Source: Lachnospiraceae bacterium (GTDB lineage: Bacteria > Bacillota > Clostridia > Lachnospirales > Lachnospiraceae). From it: DNA of 64,000 bases. Where the stretch lies: NCBI GenBank assembly GCA_017441265.1, contig JAFRYE010000068.1, forward strand, positions 1-64,000, read 5' to 3'. Positions 14,818 to 23,499 of this stretch are shown one piece after another (position 1 is the first letter of the stretch; the number at the start of each line of letters is the position of its first letter). The position numbers and the translations under genes were made by a program. The notes beneath the pieces were generated by a model that saw nothing but the letters and a program-made list of their open reading frames with translations, was not told the origin of the DNA and made no database searches.

Positions 14818-17316
14818 GTGTTGAGAATCGATAAAAAAGAACAACAGATCATCGATTACTCCGACATCTGCGGGGCCAGATACGGCATCGTAACGGATCT
14901 TCGATATACGGAATTGACAGGATTTCAGAGATTTCAGGTTTGTCTCATGAAAGGACTGTTGATCTTTTGTTGTGTCTACGGTTCTTTGTGTTTGTTTATC
15001 ACAAGCTTTGATCTGCCGTGCATTCAATCGGTGATCTTTATCTCTACACTTGTCTTTTCGTTAATCGCGGCTTTGTTCTATCATAACCGTGTGTTCTTCA
15101 ATGTCGGCTATATCATGCTGTTCGTCGCGATCTGCGCGATGTCATTTGCCCTGTATGCCTACGCAAACAGCGGTATCAACGCTGTTTTGAATTCGGTCCT
15201 CAAGGTTGTCGACGATAAGATGCATCTCAATGGTGTCCGCGAATACACGGAGATGATCAAAAACCGTCGGCTGACGATCACCTGTTGTCTGCTCTTGGTA
15301 TCGTATCTGAATATTTGTTTCTTCAATTCATCCGTCAGCGGATATACGAGTCCGTTTCTGGTGTTTGTATTATTGTTTCCGGTTGTTCAGATCTGCATTT
15401 ACTTCGATGAGGAAATCGATGTCGTATATTTCGGAATGCTTTTGTTCGGTTTCCTGGGCACGCTGTTTGTTCGTTTGGGTAACCGCTATCACATGCCGTA
15501 CAAAGGGAAATCGCCAAATGTCCGACTGAAGGGAGAGAGAGTCTTTCGCTCAGCTGAGCGCTTTGTTGTGACGATGCGGCATATGCTGATGTATGCGGCT
15601 GTCGTTTCCGTGGTTGTATTGATCGTATGCGGACTGTTGACCAATGCGTTTCCGCGACGTATGCGAAGCACGTACAGTTCCTGGAAAGATACGACCGACG
15701 TTTATGTGAAACAATTTGCGATGTCCGGCTTTCTCGCATTTTTCAATCAATATCAAAGCACGGGCGGCATGAATGAAGGCCGTTTGGGAGGCGTCCGTGA
15801 AGTCGGTTTCGATATGGAGACGGACCTCGTTGTGAAGATGGTTCCGGGAAGTACCGAGCCGATGTATTTAAGAGCCTTTGTCGGCGATTATTACGAGGAC
15901 AATCAATGGTACAGCACGAATTCGTATACGCAGCTCAGCCGATATCCGTATGGCATTGAAAATGCCGATGCCTTTGCCAATAAGGAGAGCAATTATCTGC
16001 TTCGATTGTTCGAAGAGAATCAGCAGTTCACTTCGCATGCGATCTTGAAGATTCAGAATGTGGATGCGAATCCGAATTATCTCTATGCGCCGTATTATAC
16101 GGTTTACAAACCTTCCGAGCTGAATCCGCGGTTCGGAAGCACGGACTTGTTCCGCGGGGACGTCGTCTTTGCAACGCTCGGGAAAAAGGAAGCTACCTAC
16201 GAGTATTACTCCTTTGATTCGTCGATGGCTGCGGAGTATTATCTTAATCAAAACGGTCTTTTTGAAACACCGGAAAGCGGCCCGGAAGAGATGGCGTATC
16301 GGTCGTATGCGTACAACAATTATCTGAAGGTTCCCAAGGGAATCAAAGAGGATCTGCAGCAGATCTGCGAACGGTATATTACCTCGAACGATAAGATGGA
16401 GATCATTTCCCAGATCATGCAGTACTTTTATTCGCAGTTCACGTACACACAGAGCCCGGGTATCACGCCCCCTAAGAGAGATTTCGTGGTTTATTTTTTG
16501 AAGCAGCAAAAGAGGGGATTCTGTGCTCATTTTGCGACTGCGGCCGCGATGCTTTTGCGGACGAAGGGAATTCCCGCGAGATATGTTGAAGGTTATTGTA
16601 TCTCCTTTGACGATACGTTCAAACCGAAGGTTTTGGAAGGGGAAAATGCCGATGAATGGTATCAGGGATATAATGCGTATTCCGCACAGGGGGAGACTCC
16701 GCAGGTGCTTTCCGTGGAGGTTACTGATGCCAGCGCACATGCCTGGGTTGAGGTTTATTTCGACGGCTTCGGTTGGGTTCCGATTGAGTTTACAGTAGCT
16801 GATTGGGCCAACAACGATGAAGGCGGATTCTGGACGAGATTCGGAAACTGGATGATTACCGAGGAACCCGATATCGATGACGACGCCGGAGTAAACCTGC
16901 GGCTTCGGATCGCAGCACCGATTGTGCTGTTTGTCATCCTTATGATCCTGTTAGCGGTAATGATCGTATTTTACGTATTGCGCATCGTCCGCATGTACCG
17001 CCTGTATTACGCGAAAGATAACCGGAGATTGGTGAACCAGTATCAGGCGCTGACGAAACTGCTTCGCAGCGGCGGAATTTCGGAAGAGAACAATTTGTAT
17101 CATGAACAAACAAAGGAATATCTGCGACAGAATTTGCTTCTGTCTGCAGATGATGCCTCGGAATACATTTCGCTTGTGGAACGTGCCTCCTTCAGCCGGG
17201 AAAAGCTGTCTGTAGAGGAACTGGAGCGTGCCACGTGTCTGTTTAAAGATATTTTGAATGCGGTTCAGGGCTGTGTTTCGAGATCACAACGACTGAAAAT
17301 CCGTATGCACTATTAA
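14818..17316 (+). CDS. Membrane transglutaminase-like protein
   Basis: 832 residues. The N-terminal 230 residues hold about six membrane helices. The extracytoplasmic central part carries a transglutaminase/protease core with Cys569 in RGFCAHFA and the His in SAHAWVEVYF, followed by GWVPIEFT. A last membrane helix lies near residue 700 and a cytoplasmic tail follows. Proteins of this type accompany MoxR and DUF58 and may crosslink or cleave envelope proteins; the substrate is unknown. The start is GTG 14818 or TTG 14821; AAAGGAG is better spaced for TTG. The stop overlaps the convergent recombinase gene by 4 bp. Confidence 0.87.
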   Translation: MLRIDKKEQQIIDYSDICGARYGIVTDLRYTELTGFQRFQVCLMKGLLIFCCVYGSLCLFITSFDLPCIQSVIFISTLVFSLIAALFYHNRVFFNVGYIMLFVAICAMSFALYAYANSGINAVLNSVLKVVDDKMHLNGVREYTEMIKNRRLTITCCLLLVSYLNICFFNSSVSGYTSPFLVFVLLFPVVQICIYFDEEIDVVYFGMLLFGFLGTLFVRLGNRYHMPYKGKSPNVRLKGERVFRSAERFVVTMRHMLMYAAVVSVVVLIVCGLLTNAFPRRMRSTYSSWKDTTDVYVKQFAMSGFLAFFNQYQSTGGMNEGRLGGVREVGFDMETDLVVKMVPGSTEPMYLRAFVGDYYEDNQWYSTNSYTQLSRYPYGIENADAFANKESNYLLRLFEENQQFTSHAILKIQNVDANPNYLYAPYYTVYKPSELNPRFGSTDLFRGDVVFATLGKKEATYEYYSFDSSMAAEYYLNQNGLFETPESGPEEMAYRSYAYNNYLKVPKGIKEDLQQICERYITSNDKMEIISQIMQYFYSQFTYTQSPGITPPKRDFVVYFLKQQKRGFCAHFATAAAMLLRTKGIPARYVEGYCISFDDTFKPKVLEGENADEWYQGYNAYSAQGETPQVLSVEVTDASAHAWVEVYFDGFGWVPIEFTVADWANNDEGGFWTRFGNWMITEEPDIDDDAGVNLRLRIAAPIVLFVILMILLAVMIVFYVLRIVRMYRLYYAKDNRRLVNQYQALTKLLRSGGISEENNLYHEQTKEYLRQNLLLSADDASEYISLVERASFSREKLSVEELERATCLFKDILNAVQGCVSRSQRLKIRMHY

Positions 17317-18371
17317 TCGTCCTTGCGAAGATGAACTTTATCCTTCGCCTGTCTGCGGCGTTCTTCCTCGATCGCCGCATAATGCCGTCTGGTCGTGTTG
17401 ACGTCCTTATGGCCCAATACGTCGGCTACCAGATAGATATCGCCGGTTTCTTTGTACAATTGCGTTCCGTACGTGCTTCGCAGCTTGTGCGGCGTGATCT
17501 TCTTAAGAGAAACAGCGGATTTCGCGTACTTTTTGACTAAAACTTCGGCGGTGCGCACAGTCATCCTGCGTAGCCGGTTAGACAGGAACAAAGCATCCTC
17601 GTGACCGGCGATAGCGGTGAGAGAGCGGCGCTCATCCAAATATCCCAGAAGCGCTTCGCGAACCTCGCCTCCGAAGTAAACATAGGCCTCATTTCCGCCT
17701 TTTCGCGTCACTTTGATGCGGTCATTGTCGAAATCCAGATCCTCAATATTTAAGCCGATACATTCGGAAATTCGAATGCCTGTTCCCAGTAAAAGCGTCA
17801 CCATTGCAAGGTCCCGGGTTTTATTTTTCTCATGGAACCGTTGCTGCTGATCGGAACCGCCGGCGCCGTATTCGACGGTGTCAAGAAGTTCCGCGGTTTC
17901 ATTTTCATCCAATCGGATAATGGCTTTTTCATGGATCTTCGGAACCGCAACCTGAGCCGCAGGATTGCCGGTGACTTCGTGCCGGAAATAAAAATACCGG
18001 TACATGGCGCGCACTGCGGAAAGTTTTCGCTTCAGACCGTTTTCGTCGTTGGTCAGAGTAACGCCTTCGTCGTTAGTGTAAACTTTTAAGTAATCCAGAT
18101 AGTTTTCAATATCGTAGCAGGTAATTTCGTTAAGCAGCGTAATGTCAGCCACATACACATTGGTATTGCGGAAACGATCCAGATGATTCTGCACAAAGGA
18201 GAAAAAAACTTTCAGATCGGTTGCGTAAGCGATTCGTGTACGCGAAGCCGTCGTCGGTTCAATGCCGCGGAAAAAGCGATCGCAAAAGCCCGGAAGAAAT
18301 TTGCGGAGCTCACGAAGTTTTAATTCGTTGGCAATGGCTTGTTGTTTGTGATACGATTCATTGGCAGCCAT
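17313..18371 (-). CDS. XerS-like tyrosine recombinase
   Basis: 352 residues with all six catalytic positions of the tyrosine recombinase family: R200 (GTGIRISE), K224 (VTRKGG), H295 and R298 (HKLRST), H321 (LGHKD) and Y331 (RRHY). The N-terminal core-binding domain (about 15-135) and the length fit the single-recombinase XerS type of streptococci better than XerC/XerD pairs. It would resolve chromosome dimers at a dif site with FtsK. ATG 18371 has GGAGG 8 bp upstream. There is no phage, integrative element or cargo beside it, which also favours a housekeeping Xer. A candidate dif-like repeat lies at 18501-18526. Confidence 0.82.
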   Translation of the reverse strand: MAANESYHKQQAIANELKLRELRKFLPGFCDRFFRGIEPTTASRTRIAYATDLKVFFSFVQNHLDRFRNTNVYVADITLLNEITCYDIENYLDYLKVYTNDEGVTLTNDENGLKRKLSAVRAMYRYFYFRHEVTGNPAAQVAVPKIHEKAIIRLDENETAELLDTVEYGAGGSDQQQRFHEKNKTRDLAMVTLLLGTGIRISECIGLNIEDLDFDNDRIKVTRKGGNEAYVYFGGEVREALLGYLDERRSLTAIAGHEDALFLSNRLRRMTVRTAEVLVKKYAKSAVSLKKITPHKLRSTYGTQLYKETGDIYLVADVLGHKDVNTTRRHYAAIEEERRRQAKDKVHLRKDD

Positions 18372-18398
18372 AAGAAAACCTCCTTGGATTACAAACAT

Positions 18399-18428
18399 AG
18401 TATAGCTTAATCCGGCTTTTTGAGGCAA
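18399..18428 (-). promoter_or_regulatory. Promoter of the tyrosine recombinase gene
   Basis: Minus strand TTGCCT (18428-18423), 18-bp spacer, TATACT (18404-18399), about 28 bp before the start codon. Confidence 0.6.
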
Positions 18429-18500
18429 GAGTCATTTTTTAAAGGATTCTTCGGAAAATGCGTACTACAGTGTCAGAATGGCATAAATGCGGGGTGAATA

Positions 18501-18526
18501 TTTCGTAAAACCTGCGTTTAGCGAAA
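18501..18526. other. Candidate dif-like recombination site
   Basis: An imperfect inverted repeat with 11-bp arms (TTTCGTAAAAC and GTTTAGCGAAA, 9 of 11 pairing) around CTGC, or 10-bp arms around a 6-bp centre. It lies about 130 bp upstream of the XerS-like gene and at the point where gene orientation converges. Size and layout fit a Xer site; identity is a hypothesis. Confidence 0.35.
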
Positions 18527-18546
18527 TAATATATATCTTAATGGAA

Positions 18547-18590
18547 CGCCCGTTGAGCTCTGCTCTTCGGGCGCTTTCAAGCTTTTTTTT
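18547..18590 (+). terminator. Hairpin with downstream T-run, possible terminator
   Basis: Stem CGCCCG/CGGGCG with an inner GAGC/GCTC pair (18547-18573), followed after 10 bases by eight T residues (18583-18590). In the plus direction it resembles an intrinsic terminator, but no plus-strand gene precedes it. It may instead be a structured end for the minus-strand blaI transcript. Confidence 0.4.
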
Positions 18591-18595
18591 GATTA

Positions 18596-18970
18596 TCAGA
18601 ACAATTTGCGGTATTGTGCGTCGACGATCTTTCGCAGTTCGCGGATCTCTTCGGCTCCGAGCTTTTCGTTTGCAAGATACTCTTTAAAGAAATTATTGAT
18701 GTCGCCGCCGAACAGTTTGTCGAACAATGCTCGTGCTTCAATCTTTTGAATTTCAGCTTTCGTAACAACGGCCTTGCAGATAAAACCGGGTTCCTCACGC
18801 ACAACGGCTCCTTTGTCGATCAGACGCTTTATAACCGTATATGTGGTATTCTTTTCCCAGCCGATGTAATCTTTGATGATCTTCGCAATGTCTTTCGCGG
18901 AAAGGCTCTGGTTGGACCAAAGCAATTCCATGACATTCAATTCACCTTCATGCAGTCTGATTTCACCCAT
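18596..18970 (-). CDS. BlaI/MecI/CopY-family repressor
   Basis: 124 residues, the usual family length. An N-terminal winged helix (LHEGELNVMELLWSNQSLSAKDIAKII) is followed by a C-terminal dimerisation helix bundle. BlaI-type repressors bind inverted repeats and are removed by a BlaR-like membrane protease. Here no BlaR/MecR gene, beta-lactamase or copper pump is adjacent, so the target is unknown. ATG 18970 is preferred over a longer in-frame extension that lacks family homology. Its promoter carries a palindrome over the -10, which suggests autoregulation. Confidence 0.87.
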   Translation of the reverse strand: MGEIRLHEGELNVMELLWSNQSLSAKDIAKIIKDYIGWEKNTTYTVIKRLIDKGAVVREEPGFICKAVVTKAEIQKIEARALFDKLFGGDINNFFKEYLANEKLGAEEIRELRKIVDAQYRKLF

Positions 18971-19108
18971 AGTTACCGTTCTCCGATTGCCTTTCGTTGT
19001 TCTCTGCCTGTAGTACTGTGTATTTGCAAGCCGAATACTTCGAAAACGCACAACATTTTTCGGTTTCGCGAGTCGTTTTGCGCTGTCCTTATGTGCTGTG
19101 CATTGATA

Positions 19109-19137
19109 ATTCTACTATTATAGAATTTCTTTGTCAA
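19109..19137 (-). promoter_or_regulatory. blaI-type gene promoter with operator-like palindrome
   Basis: Minus strand TTGACA (19137-19132), 17-bp spacer, TAGAAT (19114-19109). The inverted repeat ATTCTA-N6-TAGAAT (19109-19126) covers the -10, placed where an autorepressor would bind. Confidence 0.7.
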
Positions 19138-19160
19138 TAAACAAACGCAAAACAATTTCA

Positions 19161-20459
19161 TCAATTTTTGCAATCTAGTGCCGCATCCAAATTGAACCAC
19201 TGTATCTTGTGGTTGCCGTTATTTTCGTATTTTGTCCTGCCGGAAAATGAAAGACTTTGATAGTCATGATTCTCCTGTAGAAAGGCTTTCACGCTACGGT
19301 CTCTGGCTGTTTTCTTCGTGTCGATCCCGATCATCGTTTTGGCATTTTCAAACACCAACGGAATGAATTGACGACGTGAAGGCGATAGACATCTCGCCTT
19401 GATCCGAAGCTTTCCACACTCACCGTAAAGCACGTTTCGGAACATGTACATCGGCAGGTCGGTAACGTCCAGATGATAAAATGCATCATAGTCGTTGCAG
19501 ACAAAACGCATTAAACCGGGATCGGTAATTTCATAAAAGATCTGCTCTTCTCTCTTCTGCTCCGAAGGCAGTTTGACGACCGGAACCAAAAGCCCGAATT
19601 CTTCGAAAAATGCATGTTCGTTCCGGTACATGGCTTTGGTGGCTCCGCGTCGGATCTCATTCGGGCGAAACGTCGTCAGATCGCATGCGCCGGCTTCGGA
19701 ATAATAGGTCAACAGCTCGTCGAGTGCACTCCGTTTGCAGCCTTTCGGAGTCAATCGGAAAATGCAATACCGGATCGTTGCGTAGATCTGTTCGTGGACA
19801 AAACGCAGGTGGCCGACATCATTTTTCGAATCCAGATACGATTGTACAGCCTGCGGAAAACCGCCGCAAAGCAGATAGTCGTAAAACAATTCCTCCAGCT
19901 CTTCCGCAAGCATCTCGGGGAGCGTCTGTTGCGCGGATGCGGCTTTTCGGATGGCATCTACGGCTTCAAAGCGACCTGCGGCAGAAAGAAACTCTTCGTA
20001 AGTCATGGGCTGAAGCGTAAAGCAGTCGGCTGCGCTTTGATCGATCAGATCCGGCCGGTTACATGCGATCACTGTTGTGATCGGAAGTCGTTTCCGAAGA
20101 AGTTTCGAAAGATCATCACCGAGAGTTTCCCCGCTGTCGAAGAAAAATGCGGTCGCAGAGATGTTCTCTTCGGAGATCGCAAAGAATCGACCGAGTTCAC
20201 GGATAATGGCATCCACTTCGGCGGAATCTGCCGCATCCTGCAGCAATTCTGCCAATTCCCGGTCGGTTGCAAGATCGGCAAGGATGTACCGCAAGCCGCA
20301 ATCGGCCGCTGTACGCCGCAGGAGCACCGATTTGCCCACACAGGGAAGCCCCAGGAGCAGAATCGGCTTAGCACGTGAAACGTCGTTCCCGTGGCTTACA
20401 GAGCGTTTCATCAACGCTTCGGTGAGTTCCTTTGTCAGATTGCGATGAAAGATTTGCAT
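19161..20459 (-). CDS. AAA ATPase with DUF4143-like C-terminal region
   Basis: 432 residues. Walker A GLPCVGKS is at 37-44, and the region AFFFDSGETLGDD holds the Walker B-like strand. The C-terminal half (about 190-330, LCGGFPQAVQSYL) matches the DUF4143 part of the large 'ATP-binding protein' family common in Clostridia and Bacteroidia, whose function is unknown. ATG 20459 follows the rluD-like stop by 6 bases and lacks a clear ribosome-binding site, so translation is probably coupled. Last gene of the HlyD-YggS-SepF-LspA-RluD run. Confidence 0.8.
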   Translation of the reverse strand: MQIFHRNLTKELTEALMKRSVSHGNDVSRAKPILLLGLPCVGKSVLLRRTAADCGLRYILADLATDRELAELLQDAADSAEVDAIIRELGRFFAISEENISATAFFFDSGETLGDDLSKLLRKRLPITTVIACNRPDLIDQSAADCFTLQPMTYEEFLSAAGRFEAVDAIRKAASAQQTLPEMLAEELEELFYDYLLCGGFPQAVQSYLDSKNDVGHLRFVHEQIYATIRYCIFRLTPKGCKRSALDELLTYYSEAGACDLTTFRPNEIRRGATKAMYRNEHAFFEEFGLLVPVVKLPSEQKREEQIFYEITDPGLMRFVCNDYDAFYHLDVTDLPMYMFRNVLYGECGKLRIKARCLSPSRRQFIPLVFENAKTMIGIDTKKTARDRSVKAFLQENHDYQSLSFSGRTKYENNGNHKIQWFNLDAALDCKN

Positions 20460-20465
20460 GGTGAT

Positions 20466-21377
20466 TTACCGTAATCGTCTGAGAAGATCTTCAAAATATG
20501 CTGGTAACGGTGCGTGGAATTCCATGAATTCGCCGCTTGTAGGATGAACGAAACCGATGACACCCGCATGCAGTACCTGCCCCTGTGTCGCATACGGCTG
20601 CTTTGCGCGTCCGTACACGGTATCTCCGAGCAGCGGATGGTGGATCGAGGACATGTGAACGCGGATCTGGTGCGTGCGCCCCGTCTCGAGGCTGCAGGAT
20701 ATGTGCGTAAAATTATGCTGCAGCGGTTCGATCACATGATAGTGCGTCACCGCTCTTCTGCCGTTTGGCTGTATGCTCATCTTCTTTCGGTCCGCAGGGT
20801 TGCGCGCGATGGGCGCGTCCACGGTGCCGTCCTCGCGGATGTTGCCTTCGACGATACATTCGTATACGCGTTTGATGGAATGAACGCTCAATTGCCGGGA
20901 AATGGACGCATGGGCGGTATCATTCTTACACACGATCAGCAATCCGGTGGTGTCCCGGTCAATCCGGTGTACAATCCCGGGGCGAGCGACACCGTTGATG
21001 CCCGAAAGTTCCGCGCCGCAATGGTGCAGCAAGGCGTTGACAAGGGTGCCACCGCTGTGGCCGGGAGCCGGGTGTACAACCATGCCTTTAGGCTTGTTGA
21101 CGATCAAAACATCGGAATCCTCGTAGACGATCTCAAGCGGAATGTCCTCCGGGTTGATTTCCGGCGCCTCGACATCCGGCATAGATATCGAAACAGAGTC
21201 TCCTTCGGCGACTTTGAGGCTGCTTTTGGTGACGATGACGCCGTTTCTTTGGACCAGGCCGTCGTCGATCAGCTTCTGTGCGTGACTGCGGGTAATCTCC
21301 GGGTTCAGTCGGTTGATCACGGCGTCAATGCGAAGGCCGGCGGTTTCGGCGTCGATTGTGTAAGTCAATTGTTCCAT
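20466..21377 (-). CDS. RluA/RluD-family pseudouridine synthase
   Basis: 303 residues: an S4 RNA-binding domain (about 14-75) and a pseudouridine synthase core with the catalytic Asp140 in HRIDRDTTGLL. The likely target is 23S rRNA helix 69 as for RluD, or a YlyB-type site; the position next to lspA is the Bacillus ylyB arrangement. ATG 21377 has GGAGG 5 bp upstream, better than the GTG at 21380. Confidence 0.92.
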   Translation of the reverse strand: MEQLTYTIDAETAGLRIDAVINRLNPEITRSHAQKLIDDGLVQRNGVIVTKSSLKVAEGDSVSISMPDVEAPEINPEDIPLEIVYEDSDVLIVNKPKGMVVHPAPGHSGGTLVNALLHHCGAELSGINGVARPGIVHRIDRDTTGLLIVCKNDTAHASISRQLSVHSIKRVYECIVEGNIREDGTVDAPIARNPADRKKMSIQPNGRRAVTHYHVIEPLQHNFTHISCSLETGRTHQIRVHMSSIHHPLLGDTVYGRAKQPYATQGQVLHAGVIGFVHPTSGEFMEFHAPLPAYFEDLLRRLR

Positions 21378-21410
21378 CACGGCCTCCCAAATTATCGTAC
21401 AGTTACAAGA

Positions 21411-21440
21411 TACCCCTTAAATCGTATGATCTAAGGGGTA
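21411..21440 (-). other. Hairpin between lspA and the RluD-family gene
   Basis: Perfect 9-bp inverted repeat (TACCCCTTA/TAAGGGGTA) with a 12-nt loop in the 74-bp gap. No U-tract follows on the minus strand, so it is more likely an mRNA processing or stability element than a full terminator. Confidence 0.55.
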
Positions 21441-21451
21441 GAAAAACGCTT

Positions 21452-22003
21452 TTATTGCTCGGATTTCTTCTTGTCGCCGGACTTAAAGAGCGGAATGAAG
21501 GAAAGCTCTTCTTCTTTGTAATAGAAAATGATCAGGATCGCCAGCACCACAAATCCGCATGTCAGGCAGATATCGGCGACATTGAAGATCGGAAAATCGA
21601 TCACGTCAAACGAGATGAAATCGGTTACGGCCTTTCGCGTGATTCGATCCCAGAGGTTTCCGAGGCTGCCGCTTACAATGCTGAGCAAAGTGATCAAAAG
21701 CGGGCGATACCGTCCCACAGACGGTGTCTTTGCGATGATCCATAGAAACGCAACGATCATAAGCGCTGTGATGATCACAAAGAAATTGATACGTCCGGAA
21801 AGCATTCCCCAGGCGGCGCCTTTATTTTCCGTATACGTGAACGTCACGTACTCTCCGATCACCTGAACCGGTTGATGTCCGCGCAGAGATGCCCGTGCCC
21901 AGATCTTGGTGATCTGATCAAGAGCAACCAAGATTATGGGAACCCAGAGATAATACAACTTCCGCATCGCAGTATTCGATTGTTGCTTAACTTCCGATGC
22001 CAT
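21452..22003 (-). CDS. lspA: Lipoprotein signal peptidase (signal peptidase II)
   Basis: 183 residues with four membrane helices and the two catalytic aspartates, D128 in AVTDFI and D144 in NVADIC. It cleaves the signal peptide of diacylglyceryl prolipoproteins at the lipobox Cys. A client is in the window: the DacF-type lipoprotein at 25.6-26.6 kb. GAGGT precedes ATG 22003. An internal Met13 is an alternative start. In operon between sepF and the pseudouridine synthase. Confidence 0.95.
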   Translation of the reverse strand: MASEVKQQSNTAMRKLYYLWVPIILVALDQITKIWARASLRGHQPVQVIGEYVTFTYTENKGAAWGMLSGRINFFVIITALMIVAFLWIIAKTPSVGRYRPLLITLLSIVSGSLGNLWDRITRKAVTDFISFDVIDFPIFNVADICLTCGFVVLAILIIFYYKEEELSFIPLFKSGDKKKSEQ

Positions 22004-22014
22004 GCATTACCTCA

Positions 22015-22767
22015 TTATTGACGGAATGTCGGCACACCGAAGGAATCCTGCTGCAGGAATGCGGTGTAATCGCCGGTGATGTCCATATCCTTCGGAGCTA
22101 CGATGAAGATAAATCCGGAAATCTGGAGGATCTGACCGTCGATCGCATAGATGCAACCGCAGACGAAATCCATGATACGCTGGGAAATCGCCGGGGAGAA
22201 TCCCTCGAAATTGACGATGATCGCCTTGCCGTTGCGAAGCACATCGCAGATGCTCGAAGCGTCGTCGAAGCTCGTGGGCTTCATAACGGAGAACTGCTTC
22301 TGCGGTACGTTGGCTGCGGCGTTGAGGCTTGCGTTGCGCTCGGTGTTCGGCGCAAATGCCTGCTTCTGCGGATAGGTCGTATTCGCTGCGGTCGTTGTTG
22401 TGTGGGAAAATGTCCCTGCAGCGTTAGCCTGACGCGTTACCGCGCTCTGGTATGCTGTCTCACGTGCAGCAACCTGCGAACGATAATTGTTCGATGCGGG
22501 AGCCTTCAGAATCTTGTTTGCCGAGGAAAGGTTGGAACGGCGATCGGCCACCGGCTCTTCCGGTGCTGCCTGCTCGGGCTCCTCAGCTTCGTCCTCATCG
22601 TTACCGGAACGGACAAAGCGACTTTTCAGCCGCTGGAAAAACGAAGGCTTGTCCTCCTCGTAGTCGTCCTCGTCGGCCGCGTCATCGCGGTAATTCTCAT
22701 ATTCCTCATCAAGATCTTCGTCTTCGTCACCATTCAACCAATCGGTGAATTTCTTTACGATACCCAT
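22015..22767 (-). CDS. sepF: SepF cell-division protein
   Basis: 250 residues. The N-terminal membrane-binding helix (MGIVKKFTDWLNG) is followed by a long acidic then Gln/Ala/Asn-rich linker (about 20-150), and the C-terminal SepF/DUF552 domain occupies about 155-240 (NGKAIIVNFEGF, SQRIMDFVCGCIYAIDG). SepF tethers and bundles FtsZ at the membrane. The linker is longer than in Bacillus SepF (about 150 residues in total). Neighbours yggS and lspA match the ylm/division cluster of Firmicutes. Confidence 0.94.
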   Translation of the reverse strand: MGIVKKFTDWLNGDEDEDLDEEYENYRDDAADEDDYEEDKPSFFQRLKSRFVRSGNDEDEAEEPEQAAPEEPVADRRSNLSSANKILKAPASNNYRSQVAARETAYQSAVTRQANAAGTFSHTTTTAANTTYPQKQAFAPNTERNASLNAAANVPQKQFSVMKPTSFDDASSICDVLRNGKAIIVNFEGFSPAISQRIMDFVCGCIYAIDGQILQISGFIFIVAPKDMDITGDYTAFLQQDSFGVPTFRQ

Positions 22768-22785
22768 TGTTACTCTCTCCCTTTC

Positions 22786-23487
22786 TCAAATATCATAATG
22801 CCGCTCGCCGAAGATCAGAGAGCCGACACGCACATAGGTGGCTCCTTCCGCGACAGCTTGCGGAAAATCATTGCTCATACCCATTGACAGGCAAGACATA
22901 CTTACATTATCAATATTTTGCGCTTGTATGTCAACTGCTAATTTGCGCAAACGGGCAAAAACAGCGAGGTTATCATCCGGCGTCGGCGTGTACGGAGCGA
23001 CCGTCATCAACCCCTTAAGTCGCACGTTCGGAAGGGCTGCGACCGATGCCGCAACGGCAGGCGCATCGTCGGCGGTCAAACCGAATTTGCTCTCCTCTTC
23101 CGCGATGTTGACTTCCAACAGAATATCCTGAACTTTGCCGATCCTCGCAGCCTCTTTGGAGATCTCCTCGGCCAGCGAAAGCGAGTCCACAGAGTGGATC
23201 ATTGCGGCAACCGCAACGGCTTTCCGGACTTTATTTTTCTGCAAATGACCGATCAAATGCCACGTGATGTCAAGGTCGGCAAGCTCCTCCGCCTTCTGGC
23301 AGAGCTCCTGCACCTTGTTCTCACCGAAATCCCTGACTCCGCAGGCGTAAGCTTCGCGGATCATCGATGACGGTTTCGTCTTGCTCACGGCAATCAGTGT
23401 CACGTCCGATTCCGCTCGTCCGCAGGCTTTACATGCCTCGGCAATCGCCATTCGGACATTACGAAGATTCTCTTCCATCTCGCTCAT
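22786..23487 (-). CDS. yggS: YggS/YlmE-family PLP-binding protein
   Basis: 233 residues, an alanine-racemase-like barrel with the PLP lysine K36 in LIAVSKTKP and the conserved FGENKVQE. These proteins maintain pyridoxal phosphate balance and have no confirmed catalytic activity. The gene lies 18 bp before sepF, as in many Gram-positives. Confidence 0.94.
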   Translation of the reverse strand: MSEMEENLRNVRMAIAEACKACGRAESDVTLIAVSKTKPSSMIREAYACGVRDFGENKVQELCQKAEELADLDITWHLIGHLQKNKVRKAVAVAAMIHSVDSLSLAEEISKEAARIGKVQDILLEVNIAEEESKFGLTADDAPAVAASVAALPNVRLKGLMTVAPYTPTPDDNLAVFARLRKLAVDIQAQNIDNVSMSCLSMGMSNDFPQAVAEGATYVRVGSLIFGERHYDI

Positions 23488-23499
23488 GATAGTATCACC

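Noticed and set aside
17313..18371. Tyrosine recombinase as the integrase of an integrated mobile element
   Set aside because: No excisionase, relaxase, phage or cargo genes and no tRNA attachment site nearby; neighbours are housekeeping genes.
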